38,737 nucleotides of DNA from Treponema sp. (GTDB lineage: Bacteria > Spirochaetota > Spirochaetia > Treponematales > Breznakiellaceae), in the NCBI GenBank assembly GCA_031265435.1, contig JAISCR010000064.1:1-38737 (forward strand), given 5' to 3'. Below the pieces are notes generated by a model, which did not search any database, had not been told where the DNA came from, and saw nothing but the letters and a program-made list of their open reading frames with translations. Positions 24,690-32,261 of the stretch are shown one piece after another. Numbering within the stretch: the stretch's first letter is position 1; each line of letters opens with the position of its first letter. Made by a program: the position numbers and the translations under genes.

Positions 24690-25736
24690 ATGCAGGGAAA
24701 AATGAAAGTAGCTATACAGACAGGACTGGGGAAGCTGGAATTTACCGAAAGGGAGATCCCTCAGCCCAAAAGCGATGAGGTTCTGGTAAAGCTTGAGTAC
24801 GTAGGGGTCTGTGGTTCGGATCTGCACTACTATGAAAACGGACGCATCGGCAACTTTATTGTGCAGTATCCTTTTGTATTGGGCCACGAGGCCGGAGGGG
24901 TAGTGGTGGAAACCGGTTCCGCGGTAAAGCATCTCAAGGCCGGGGACAAGGTTGCGCTGGAGCCGGGAAAAACCTGCGGACACTGCGAATTCTGCCGCAG
25001 CGGGCGCTATAATCTCTGCCCGGATGTGATCTTCTTTGCGACTCCCCCGGTAGACGGGGTTTTCTGCGAGTATGTGGCCCACGAGGCGGATCTCTGTTTC
25101 CGTCTGCCCGACAATATGGATACCATGGAAGGAGCCTTGATCGAGCCGCTTGCCGTCGGTTTCCATGCGGCAAAAACCGGAGGCGCGGAGTTGGGGCAGA
25201 CAGCGCTTGTAACAGGTTCAGGCTGCATCGGACTTGTGTCCATGCTGGCGATGAAGGCATTGGGCGTTTCCACCGTATATGTTACCGATGTAGTCGGGAA
25301 GCGCCTGGAGAAGGCAAAGGCGCTTGGGGCGAATGTAGTCATCAATTCCAAAGAAAAAGATCCGCTTGAGGCGGTAAAGGATCTGACAGGCGGCAAGGGT
25401 GTCGATCTGGTCATTGAAACCACCGGCAATGAGATCGCCGCTTCCCAGGGCATCGGCTTCCTCAAGAAAGGAGGAACGCTGGTGTTTGTCGGTTACAGCC
25501 CTTCCGGACAGATGAGCCTGCCCATCGGCATGGCCCTGGACAAGGAGATAGGCATGAAGACGATCTTCCGCTACCGCCACATCTATCCTCTGGCCATTGA
25601 CGCGGTGAGCAGCGGAAAAACCAGGGTGAAGGATATTGTTACCAACGTGTTCGATTTCAAGGATATTCAAAACGCCATGGATCAGAGCGTCCATAACAAG
25701 GCCGATATTGTAAAGTCGGTCATAAAGATGATATAA
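24690..25736 (+). CDS. Zinc-dependent polyol (sorbitol/xylitol-type) dehydrogenase
   Basis: A 348-residue medium-chain dehydrogenase. The catalytic zinc ligands are Cys in [10 protein letters not shown], His in GHEAGG and Glu in the same stretch. The structural zinc site is [15 protein letters not shown], with four cysteines. The Rossmann domain carries [17 protein letters not shown]. '[14 protein letters not shown]' and the following '[14 protein letters not shown]' are typical of sorbitol and xylitol dehydrogenases, which oxidise a polyol to a ketose with NAD+. The exact substrate cannot be told. GGAGG lies five bases before the ATG at 24690; an earlier in-frame ATG (24678) overlaps that site. 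Confidence 0.9.
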   Translation: MQGKMKVAIQTGLGKLEFTEREIPQPKSDEVLVKLEYVGVCGSDLHYYENGRIGNFIVQYPFVLGHEAGGVVVETGSAVKHLKAGDKVALEPGKTCGHCEFCRSGRYNLCPDVIFFATPPVDGVFCEYVAHEADLCFRLPDNMDTMEGALIEPLAVGFHAAKTGGAELGQTALVTGSGCIGLVSMLAMKALGVSTVYVTDVVGKRLEKAKALGANVVINSKEKDPLEAVKDLTGGKGVDLVIETTGNEIAASQGIGFLKKGGTLVFVGYSPSGQMSLPIGMALDKEIGMKTIFRYRHIYPLAIDAVSSGKTRVKDIVTNVFDFKDIQNAMDQSVHNKADIVKSVIKMI

Positions 25737-25746
25737 GAGGAATAAG

Positions 25747-25767
25747 AATTAACACTGCGTGTTAATT
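25747..25767 (+). promoter_or_regulatory. Perfect 9-bp inverted repeat downstream of the dehydrogenase
   Basis: AATTAACAC (25747-25755), a three-base centre TGC, and GTGTTAATT (25759-25767). It is either an operator for the following VOC gene or part of a tandem terminator with the hairpin at 25780. Confidence 0.45.
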
Positions 25768-25779
25768 TTCGATTTACAT

Positions 25780-25804
25780 AAGCGGCGATACCGCCGCTTT
25801 TTAT
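25780..25804 (+). terminator. Intrinsic terminator between the dehydrogenase and the VOC gene
   Basis: AAGCGGCG (25780-25787) pairs with CGCCGCTT (25792-25799) around a four-base loop, followed by a short T run. It precedes the ribosome site of the next gene, so it could also act as an attenuator for it. Confidence 0.75.
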
Positions 25805-25815
25805 AGGAGTTAATA

Positions 25816-26274
25816 ATGAAAACGCCGGTAAATAGTAACGGATTTATTCAGGTTGCGCTGGTTGTGCGGGATGTGGAAAAAGCGGCACAGGAATGGGCCG
25901 AACTCTTTAATATCCCGGTTCCCGAAATTCAAATCCATGACGCGGGAGCCGGCACGGATATTACCTACCGTGGTAAAAAGGCGGCCTACGGCATGAGGAT
26001 GGCGGTAATTGATGTAAAAGACAGAGGCTTTGTCATCGAACTCAGCCAGCCCACCGGAGGAGAGAGCACCTTCCAGGAATTTCTGGACAAGCACGGCGAA
26101 GGGGTTCACCATCTGGGCTTTGAAGTGGGAGATAAACGGGACGCGATCATCGAAGAACTTGAACAGAAAGGCTACCAAATGCGTACCATCGGCATATACC
26201 CCGGTTCAAGCTGGACTATCGTGGACAGCGAATCAAGGCTTGGGGTGAATCTCAATATCAAACCGAAACGATGA
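25816..26274 (+). CDS. VOC-superfamily protein (glyoxalase / methylmalonyl-CoA epimerase-like)
   Basis: A 152-residue protein of the vicinal-oxygen-chelate fold, with two beta-alpha-beta-beta-beta units. Unit one is FIQVALVVRDVEKAAQEWAE, unit two HHLGFEVGDKRDAIIEELEQ. The metal-binding positions fit: a Gln/His early in unit one, Glu in FVIEL, and HH in GVHHLGFEV. 'VEKAAQEWAELFNI' and 'GEGVHHLGFEV' resemble methylmalonyl-CoA epimerase, but glyoxalase-like and other VOC enzymes share the pattern. The substrate is not assignable. GGAGT lies before the ATG. It may be co-regulated with the dehydrogenase, though a terminator-like hairpin lies between. Confidence 0.78.
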   Translation: MKTPVNSNGFIQVALVVRDVEKAAQEWAELFNIPVPEIQIHDAGAGTDITYRGKKAAYGMRMAVIDVKDRGFVIELSQPTGGESTFQEFLDKHGEGVHHLGFEVGDKRDAIIEELEQKGYQMRTIGIYPGSSWTIVDSESRLGVNLNIKPKR

Positions 26275-26439
26275 ACGCGGGGAATTTGAAGAAAAAATTT
26301 ACCGCGAAGAAGTAGAAGAGGGAACAGGGCAGGAATGCGGGAGTCTAATGCTTTATTTCTGCGGGTCCATTTTTTGTTCATTGATTCCATGTAGTGTGAG
26401 CAGGCCCATTAAGTGGTAACTGCGGCTATTTTTACCCGG

Positions 26440-27258
26440 TCAGGGCACATCGGAGGCCATCTGTTCCAGTTGATCCACCGTGTAGCCCTGTTTTAACAGC
26501 TCTATAGCCTTTTGCCAGCCTATCTTTTCACCCCTTTCTTCCCACTTGGCGGTCAGACCGGCTTCTTCCAGCACTTCATCCAGGGTTATCGCTCCTTCAT
26601 CTGCCATCTGTAATACCTCCCGTATGGTTTTCGCATTTGCCTTTAGTACCGCATATATATACGCCTGAATCCGGGCCCGACCGCCTTTCTTCCGGCTCTC
26701 TTTCAGTATCGCACCGGCAGTCTCAGCTTTCAAGTCCTTGTTCAGGCCCCGAATCCACAGATTTTCTCCGGGAGACAGCTTTCTGCTCTCTATCACCTGA
26801 ATACTCATGCTGTACCCGGAAATTTGATATATTCCGGGAGAGCTTTCTTTCACCGTCCCCTGTTCTTCCTCCTGAATATACTTGAACAAGTCCCGGGGAT
26901 ACCGGCTTTCTATTACGGTAATAGTCAACTCCTGCATGACCACCCGGTTCAGTACGGCATAGAGGTATGCGTAGCTAAGCACCTTGTAAAAGTCATAAAC
27001 CGAAAAATAATCCTCGGGGCTTTTAAATTCCACGATGTTGACGGCCTTGAAGATCCGGGCAATGTTTTTCTCAATTCTGATCTCCGGGGCTTTTTTGATG
27101 ATAACCATGTCAATTTCCAGAGGTTCAGCGGTAAGCCGATATTCGGTCTGAAATTCGAGATACTCCGCATAGGGTTCCAATTCCAGTTGAATAGCCTGGA
27201 CAAAAGCGGGATGCCAGGGGATATGCTGGGCGCCTGTTTCTGTTTTATCCTGAGCCAT
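26440..27258 (-). CDS. PD-(D/E)XK nuclease-like protein, Rpn-type, copy 2
   Basis: A 272-residue paralog of the gene at 22559. The core is the same: Asp in EIDMVIIKK, Glu and Lys in IVEFKSPEDYFSVYDFYKVL, then LTITVIESRYPRDLFKYI and QVIESRKLSPGENLWIRG. The C-terminal part differs and is shorter (AITLDEVLEEAGLTAKWEER, then IGWQKAIELLKQGYTVDQLE). Family knowledge: Rpn-like proteins are RecA-independent recombination-promoting nucleases. AGGAGG lies eight bases before ATG 27258. The gene starts 40 bases from a decayed tail fragment of a copy-1-like gene on the other strand. Confidence 0.7.
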   Translation of the reverse strand: MAQDKTETGAQHIPWHPAFVQAIQLELEPYAEYLEFQTEYRLTAEPLEIDMVIIKKAPEIRIEKNIARIFKAVNIVEFKSPEDYFSVYDFYKVLSYAYLYAVLNRVVMQELTITVIESRYPRDLFKYIQEEEQGTVKESSPGIYQISGYSMSIQVIESRKLSPGENLWIRGLNKDLKAETAGAILKESRKKGGRARIQAYIYAVLKANAKTIREVLQMADEGAITLDEVLEEAGLTAKWEERGEKIGWQKAIELLKQGYTVDQLEQMASDVP

Positions 27259-27297
27259 CACCGGAACCTCCTGGTTCTTACCATAAGGGGAGGCGAT

Positions 27298-27519
27298 GAG
27301 GAGGTGATACGGATGAGTGATTTAACGCTGGAACAGGTGCTTGAACGGACAGGGCTTATTGCCAAATAGGAGGCCAGAGGCGAAGCGCGAGAGGCTATGG
27401 CTGAAGAGCGGGTCAAGCGTGAAGTAGCCAAAAAACTTATAAACATAGGCTTGCCCCTTGAACAAATTACCCAAGTTACCGGGCTGGACATTGAAACCCT
27501 TACACAATATAGAGAATAG
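27298..27519 (+). pseudogene. Decayed C-terminal fragment of an Rpn-like gene
   Basis: This stretch is close to 23217-23460, the tail of copy 1, over about 220 bases. Compared with copy 1 it has TAG where copy 1 has TGG (27367), and it lacks 24 bases encoding part of a charged helix. The rest reads REAMAEERVKREVAKKLINI and IGLPLEQITQVTGLDIETL, ending TQYRE and a stop. It has no N-terminal domain, so it is a remnant. Confidence 0.8.
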
Positions 27520-27555
27520 TTCAACCGGTATCAGACGACTTATTCGACTCCGGGG

Positions 27556-27894
27556 TTAAACCGGGGGAATCTTCGATTTTAGTGTATCAATAACAATATC
27601 AAATTCAGATGCCATTCTTTCCAGAAATTTCGTTTTTATTGATTCGATACGATCCGATTGGAGAATTTTATCAGGCGGCATTGCCGTTTCATCATAAAAC
27701 AATTGATACGGTTCAATATTCAATGCGTTTGCAAGTTTTCCAATAAAAGCAAAAGAAGGATGCCCGCTTCCGCTTTCGATCTGTCTGATATAGGAATGAG
27801 CCGCGTTGCACCGTTCCGCTAATGCTTTTTGGGAAAGTCCCATATTTTTACGCCATTTTTTGAGATTAAAGACGAAAAGCTGGTCTAAATCCAT
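27556..27894 (-). CDS. XRE-family helix-turn-helix regulator
   Basis: A 112-residue DNA-binding protein. Residues 10-65 form the Cro/C1-type HTH: LKKWRKNMGLSQKALAERC, then AAHSYIRQIESGSGHPSFAF and IGKLANALNIEPYQLF. The remaining 45 residues (SIKTKFLERMASEFDIVIDT) look helical and may dimerise. No ribosome site is visible; TAGCAT sits 8-13 bases before the ATG and could be a -10 box of a leaderless mRNA. It is divergent from the small lipoprotein gene, so it probably controls that promoter or its own. Confidence 0.88.
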   Translation of the reverse strand: MDLDQLFVFNLKKWRKNMGLSQKALAERCNAAHSYIRQIESGSGHPSFAFIGKLANALNIEPYQLFYDETAMPPDKILQSDRIESIKTKFLERMASEFDIVIDTLKSKIPPV

Positions 27895-27937
27895 ATTTTG
27901 TATGCTATGGGCGTCTCTTTTTTTCAGATAGAGACAC

Positions 27938-27967
27938 TTGACACATACATTTTAATTGGTATATGAT
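27938..27967 (+). promoter_or_regulatory. Strong promoter for the small lipoprotein
   Basis: TTGACA (27938-27943), 18 bases, TATGAT (27962-27967). The leader to the ATG at 28158 is about 185 bases long and contains several small hairpins. TGACACA, overlapping the -35 box, recurs in the palindrome at 28053. Confidence 0.7.
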
Positions 27968-28052
27968 CGTCTTAACCGAACATTATTGTAAAAAATGCAA
28001 GAATTTTACGAAATCCGGCATTTAGTAGCAATATGGGCGGGAAACTTCCTTA

Positions 28053-28075
28053 TACTGTGTCATTATGACACAGTA
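28053..28075. promoter_or_regulatory. Perfect palindrome, possible operator
   Basis: Two perfect 11-base arms (TACTGTGTCAT and its complement) meet at a single central T. An RNA hairpin could not close without opening the centre, which favours a protein-binding site. It lies 160 bases from the start of the divergent XRE regulator, the obvious candidate binder. Confidence 0.5.
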
Positions 28076-28157
28076 GGGGACAAGCTGTCTCTAAGGACAG
28101 GTCATCTTATTTAGGGGTTCCGGGCTATCCGCCGGATACTCCCAAGGAGTTCTTCAA

Positions 28158-28382
28158 ATGAAGAAAAACACTTTTTTTATGACGGGGATACTGGTAATTC
28201 TGCTGGTATTCGGATTGGTTCTGGCAGGATGTAACAATAGTAGTGGCGGCGGCGGGGGTGGCGGCTGCCCAAACCCAAACGGTACTTGCTGGTACAAATC
28301 AGATAGCGACAAAAGTTTTTGCAGCGAAACAAGCTGTGGGCTTGCGTATGATTACAATGCCAGTTGCCAGTGCGGGAAGTAA
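28158..28382 (+). CDS. Small Cys-rich lipoprotein
   Basis: A 74-residue protein. The signal peptide ends in lipobox VLAGC (Cys25), followed by a poly-Gly linker and about 37 residues with six further cysteines (37, 44, 55, 60, 70, 72): CPNPNGTCWYKSDSDKSF, then CSETSCGLAYDYNASCQCGK. Six cysteines in so short a domain suggest three disulfides, as in toxin-, defensin- or protease-inhibitor-like folds, but I recognise no specific family. AAGGAG lies before the ATG. It is expressed from the promoter at 27938 and is followed by a double hairpin. Confidence 0.72.
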   Translation: MKKNTFFMTGILVILLVFGLVLAGCNNSSGGGGGGGCPNPNGTCWYKSDSDKSFCSETSCGLAYDYNASCQCGK

Positions 28383-28389
28383 ATGAAAA

Positions 28390-28446
28390 GAGGGGGTTCA
28401 AACCCCCTCGTTCAACCGGATAGCGCAAAGTCTTTTCAAGACTTTT
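28390..28446 (+). terminator. Double hairpin after the small lipoprotein
   Basis: GAGGGGGT (28390-28397) pairs with ACCCCCTC (28402-28409). AAAGTCTT (28427-28434) pairs with AAGACTTT (28438-28445), followed by TT. The second has the better terminator form. Confidence 0.65.
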
Positions 28447-28515
28447 TGCGGAGTGGGAGCTTTAGCCCCCCGACTGAATAGTTACGGAGAAACCGCGTAC
28501 CATCGCTTTTTCCTC

Positions 28516-28544
28516 TTGCATTTTATCCTATACGGTTGTATAGT
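28516..28544 (+). promoter_or_regulatory. Promoter of the radical-SAM gene (leaderless)
   Basis: TTGCAT (28516-28521), 17 bases, TATAGT (28539-28544). The ATG at 28551 begins six bases after the -10 box, at the expected start point. No ribosome site is present. Confidence 0.65.
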
Positions 28545-28550
28545 ATCTAT

Positions 28551-29840
28551 ATGGCTGGAATGCTGGAACTGGGTGAAAAAATTTCCCTCCTTGCCGGGGC
28601 GGCAAAGTATGACGCTTCCTGCGCCTCTTCGGGCAGTGAGGGGCGGCACGGGAAGACGGGAGAAAAGGGCTTTGGTTCCAGTTTCGCGGCGGGGGTTTGC
28701 CACTCCTGGACTGAGGACGGCAGGTGTGTCAGCCTGCTCAAGGTTCTCTTTTCCAATGTCTGCCGTTTTGACTGCGCATACTGTGTAAACCGCTCTTCCG
28801 CGGATGTTAAACGCAGCAGCTTTACCGTCCGGGAGCTGGTGGATCTGACAAGCGAATTCTATAAGCGCAATTATATCGAAGGGTTGTTCCTCTCTTCCGG
28901 GATCTTTGCGGATCCGGATATTGTGATGGAAAAACTCATTGAGGTTGCAAAAACCCTGCGCACCGAGGCGGGTTTCGGGGCCTATATCCATCTCAAGATA
29001 ATTCCCGGTGCGGGAGAGCGCCTTATCAGGGAGGCGGGGATCTGGGCGGACAGGCTCAGCGTCAACATAGAGCTTCCTACCGATAAAAGTCTGCAGCATC
29101 TGGCGCCCCAAAAGTCAGGCAGGGTGATTCTTGGGGCCATGGGGGATTTTTCGGCCCTGCACGATCAGTTTGAAGAAGACCGCCGCGGGAGCCGTTTTTC
29201 TCCTTCCGGCAAAAATTCCGCGCCTGTCTTTGCCCCGGCAGGGCAGAGTACCCAGCTTATTGTCGGGGCAAGCGCGGAGGATGACAGAACCATTGTCAAT
29301 CTTTCAAGTTCCCTCTACCGGAAATTCGCCCTCCGCAGGGTCTACTATTCGGCCTTTACCCCTGTCGGGAGGGGTTATGGGAAGAGTGACTCCAGGCTTC
29401 CCGACATTGCGGGTCCGCCCCTGGTTCGGGAACACAGGCTCTACCAGGCGGACTGGCTGCTCCGGTTTTACCATTTTTCCGCGGGGGAAATTCTTGATGA
29501 AGATTCCGCCTTTCTTGATCCCCACATCGACCCAAAAACCGCCTGGGCTCTCAAGCATCTGGACTGGTTTCCCATAGAGATCAACCGGGCTTCCTACGAG
29601 GAACTCCTTAGGGTACCCGGTATCGGCGCAAAAAGCGCCCGCAGGATCATTGAAAGCCGGCGTTCCCGTTCCATAGATCTGGACAGCCTCCGCCGCCTTG
29701 GGGCCGTGATGAAACGCGCCCGTTATTTTGTCAGCGCGGGAGGCCGTTTCTTTGAACGCCCGGAAGATCCGGCCCGTATCCGCAGAATCCTTGCGGATCA
29801 GGACGGGGCAGGTCTGCAACTGCCTCTCTTTGAATTTTAG
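28551..29840 (+). CDS. Radical-SAM protein of the putative DNA modification/repair family
   Basis: A 429-residue protein. The iron-sulfur site is CRFDCAYC (Cys71, Cys75, Cys78), the radical-SAM CxxxCxxC motif. The N-terminus (KISLLAGAAKYDASCASSGS) and the C-terminal helix-hairpin-helix (LLRVPGIGAKSARRIIESRR) are typical of the TIGR03916 family, which is nearly always encoded beside a TIGR03915/DUF4130 protein, as here. The HhH region binds DNA, so a DNA repair or modification role is inferred; the reaction is not known. The start is ATG 28551, consistent with a leaderless mRNA. An in-frame TTG at 28536 lies inside the promoter and is rejected. Confidence 0.9.
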   Translation: MAGMLELGEKISLLAGAAKYDASCASSGSEGRHGKTGEKGFGSSFAAGVCHSWTEDGRCVSLLKVLFSNVCRFDCAYCVNRSSADVKRSSFTVRELVDLTSEFYKRNYIEGLFLSSGIFADPDIVMEKLIEVAKTLRTEAGFGAYIHLKIIPGAGERLIREAGIWADRLSVNIELPTDKSLQHLAPQKSGRVILGAMGDFSALHDQFEEDRRGSRFSPSGKNSAPVFAPAGQSTQLIVGASAEDDRTIVNLSSSLYRKFALRRVYYSAFTPVGRGYGKSDSRLPDIAGPPLVREHRLYQADWLLRFYHFSAGEILDEDSAFLDPHIDPKTAWALKHLDWFPIEINRASYEELLRVPGIGAKSARRIIESRRSRSIDLDSLRRLGAVMKRARYFVSAGGRFFERPEDPARIRRILADQDGAGLQLPLFEF

Positions 29841-29860
29841 CCGGGTTTGGTTGAGTATTC

Positions 29861-30742
29861 ATGAATGAGTTTTCAGGGCCGGTATTCTACGACGGAACTC
29901 TCGAAGGGCTTTTTTCGGTTCTGGGCAGGGCATGGAAACACGGCAGAGCGCCTGCCGCAGTGTTTCCCCGGTACAGGCGGAACGAAGCCATGCGGGACTC
30001 TCCTGTGGAAGGTTCCCTCTTCGAGTCCCTGATGGATGAAGTTCCCGCGGAAGAAACGGAAAGCGGCGGGGAAAGTTGTACCATTGGAGAGGCGCTCTTT
30101 GAACTTTCATGTACGGCTCATGAAGCTTTTGTCTGCGGCTGGATGAGCGAACTGTCCATAGAGACGGAGATTATACGCTATGCCTTTGGGGTACTCTCCG
30201 CGGCCAGGGCGGCCGATCCGTATCACCGGACAGGGTCACAGCAGGCCAGGGAAGGGGCCGAAAGGGCCTCCCGGAACCGTCTCGATCCCGGCACGCGAAC
30301 CGTGCTGGAAACCGCATTCAAGGTGGGGCTGGAAATAGACCGGCTCAAGGGACTCCTGCGTTTCACTCCCGGTAACAAAGGTATCTATACCGCCCGCTGT
30401 TCACCGGATTATTTTGTACTGCCCGCGCTGGCGGATCACTTCTGCCGCCGCTTCGCCGGAAGCCCCTGGGCACTTATCGACGAAAAGCGGCGCCTTGTCC
30501 TTCTCCGGCCCGCGGGTGAGGAAGCCTGTCTTCTGCCCCTGGATGAAGGGCAGGCCCGCCTTCATTCGCCTGAATCTTCGCCTTGTTTGGCGCCTGTGAG
30601 CCAGATTGGGGAAAGCGATCCCTGGGAACATCTGTGGAAGCACTACTTCAAAACCATCAACAATCCCGCACGGGACAACCCCGGGCTTCAACGTCGCTTC
30701 ATGCCCCGGCGCTACTGGAAATACCTTCCCGAAAAACAGTAG
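29861..30742 (+). CDS. DUF4130 / TIGR03915 DNA-metabolism protein
   Basis: A 293-residue protein starting near PVFYDGTLEGLFSVLGRAW, the usual opening of this family, and ending with SDPWEHLWKHYFKTINNPAR, then NPGLQRRFMPRRYWKYLPE, its conserved C-terminus. The family forms a two-gene unit with the radical-SAM protein and in other bacteria is often fused to a uracil-DNA glycosylase. There is no glycosylase domain here. It starts 20 bases after its partner, so they share a transcript. Function in DNA repair is inferred from the family. Confidence 0.88.
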   Translation: MNEFSGPVFYDGTLEGLFSVLGRAWKHGRAPAAVFPRYRRNEAMRDSPVEGSLFESLMDEVPAEETESGGESCTIGEALFELSCTAHEAFVCGWMSELSIETEIIRYAFGVLSAARAADPYHRTGSQQAREGAERASRNRLDPGTRTVLETAFKVGLEIDRLKGLLRFTPGNKGIYTARCSPDYFVLPALADHFCRRFAGSPWALIDEKRRLVLLRPAGEEACLLPLDEGQARLHSPESSPCLAPVSQIGESDPWEHLWKHYFKTINNPARDNPGLQRRFMPRRYWKYLPEKQ

Positions 30743-30819
30743 GCAGGCCGTGTAACCCTGCTCAACTGTGTATTTTTTACTGAATAGTATAAGCAAACTG
30801 TTTTTTGTATAGTTGAGTC

Positions 30820-30846
30820 GGTTCCAAAACTTCAGTTTTGAAGACA
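30820..30846 (+). repeat. Dispersed hairpin repeat, family 2, copy B
   Basis: The element GGTTCCAAAACTTCAGTTTT lies before the efflux operon. Inside it CAAAAC and GTTTTG pair around TTCA (30825-30840). Other copies are at 9449, 18281 and 33242. Confidence 0.5.
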
Positions 30847-30852
30847 CTATCG

Positions 30853-30878
30853 AGTCCGTCCGTAATATAGACACATTA
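30853..30878 (+). repeat. Dispersed intergenic repeat, family 1, copy B
   Basis: Begins GAGTCCGTCCGTAATATAGA. It matches copy A (8949-8974) at 21 of 26 positions. It contains TAATAT, which with TTGAAG (30839) at 19 bases could act as a weak promoter for the efflux operon. Confidence 0.6.
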
Positions 30879-30905
30879 TGGGCAGACACTAATTCGGAGG
30901 CATGC

Positions 30906-32261
30906 ATGAGGTTTTTTCCCCGCAGGGGGATGTGTTTGTTTTTCCTTTTCATCCTCTCTATGGCTCTTTTTGGGCAGGAAGAGGAGCCTCTGGTCATCAC
31001 GCTGGAGGAGGCTGTCCGCATGGCTCTGGATACGAGTCTCAATCTGCAAAAATCCAGGCTGGATCTCTCCGATGCCGAATATTCGTCAAAGCATCTGTGG
31101 GCTCAGGTTTTTCCTTCCCTCAGCGCGGGCGGGGGCATCAATTACGGAACCGGTCTTTTTGTTGATCCCGGTTTTAAGGCCGATGCCGCCAATTTTGGCT
31201 ACAGCCTCTCCGCCGGTATCTCACTGGGTCTCAATGCGGGGATTCCTTACCGGATGAAGGGTATCAGGCTTGCCTATGAGGGGGCTCTTCTCTCCTACGA
31301 TGATGCACGCAGGCAGCTTGAAATTCAGGTAGCCAAGGCTTTCTATACCCTGATTGCGGAGCGGGAAAATGTTTCACACAAGCAGGATGCCCTGAATCTT
31401 GCGGAACGGCAGCTTGAAAAAACCGGGATCAGCTATGAAAACGGTTTCACCGGGGAACTCAGCCTTCTCAACAGCCGGCTGGCCGTGGAGGTTGCCCGTT
31501 CCGATCTGAGCGGCGCCCGTTCTTCGGTTCAGCAGAACCTTGCCTCGTTTCTCGACCTTATCGGTCTTGAGCGGCAGACGATTCATCTTGAAGGAGAAAT
31601 TGAAGTAAGTCCCGTAAAGGCGGACAGCGAATTCCTCATTGCCCGGTATCTTTCCGGGCGGCCGGATATTGCGGAGAAGCGGCTTGCCCTTGAATCCGCG
31701 GAGAATACCCGGAAGCAGGACAGCATTGGGGACAGGGCGCCTTCCCTGAGGCTCGCCGCCGATTGGGGTGGCCGGGGAAGCGGGGGAGAGGACGGCAAAT
31801 TCACCGATTCGGTGTCGGGTTCCGTATCGCTGAGTATCCCCATCAATCCCTGGATTCCGGGGACTACGGAAAACCAGGCTCTGCGCAAGGCAGAATCCGC
31901 CGTTGAAAAAGCCCGGCTGGATCTGAAAAGCGCCGAAACCAGCGCGGCGCAGGAGATTCGCACCCTGACGATGATGCTGGAAAGTTCCCTGGAGGCCCTG
32001 GAGATCAACAGACTCAGGCTTGAAATTGCCCGGCGGAACCATGAATTATCGGAACAGGGTTTTCAAAACGGTACGGTAGAGTCCCTGTCTCTGGAGGATG
32101 CCCGGAAGAGCCTCAACGAGGCCCGGTATTCCCTGCTTCAAAGTGAACTTTCCTGTCTTACAACGGTGCTGGATCTCGCCGCGGCGGTGAATATGGACTG
32201 GCGGGAGTTGATGAAGAGTAAAAATGGGGCCGCGGAAGCTCGTCCCGGGAGTGAAGAGTGA
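30906..32261 (+). CDS. TolC-family outer membrane efflux protein
   Basis: A 451-residue protein. The signal peptide (RRGMCLFFLFILSMALFGQ) is followed by ITLEEAVRMALDTSLNLQK, the standard TolC-family opening. Two long coiled-coil stretches occur, each with 'LSDAEYS' or 'LARRNHEL' heptads, and the repeat unit appears twice (e.g. AERQLEKTGISYENGFTGEL and ISLARRNHELSEQGFQNGTV-like). It forms the outer-membrane channel of a tripartite pump. GGAGG precedes ATG 30906; an in-frame upstream extension lacks a site. Its TGA overlaps the GTG start of the next gene by four bases. Confidence 0.9.
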   Translation: MRFFPRRGMCLFFLFILSMALFGQEEEPLVITLEEAVRMALDTSLNLQKSRLDLSDAEYSSKHLWAQVFPSLSAGGGINYGTGLFVDPGFKADAANFGYSLSAGISLGLNAGIPYRMKGIRLAYEGALLSYDDARRQLEIQVAKAFYTLIAERENVSHKQDALNLAERQLEKTGISYENGFTGELSLLNSRLAVEVARSDLSGARSSVQQNLASFLDLIGLERQTIHLEGEIEVSPVKADSEFLIARYLSGRPDIAEKRLALESAENTRKQDSIGDRAPSLRLAADWGGRGSGGEDGKFTDSVSGSVSLSIPINPWIPGTTENQALRKAESAVEKARLDLKSAETSAAQEIRTLTMMLESSLEALEINRLRLEIARRNHELSEQGFQNGTVESLSLEDARKSLNEARYSLLQSELSCLTTVLDLAAAVNMDWRELMKSKNGAAEARPGSEE

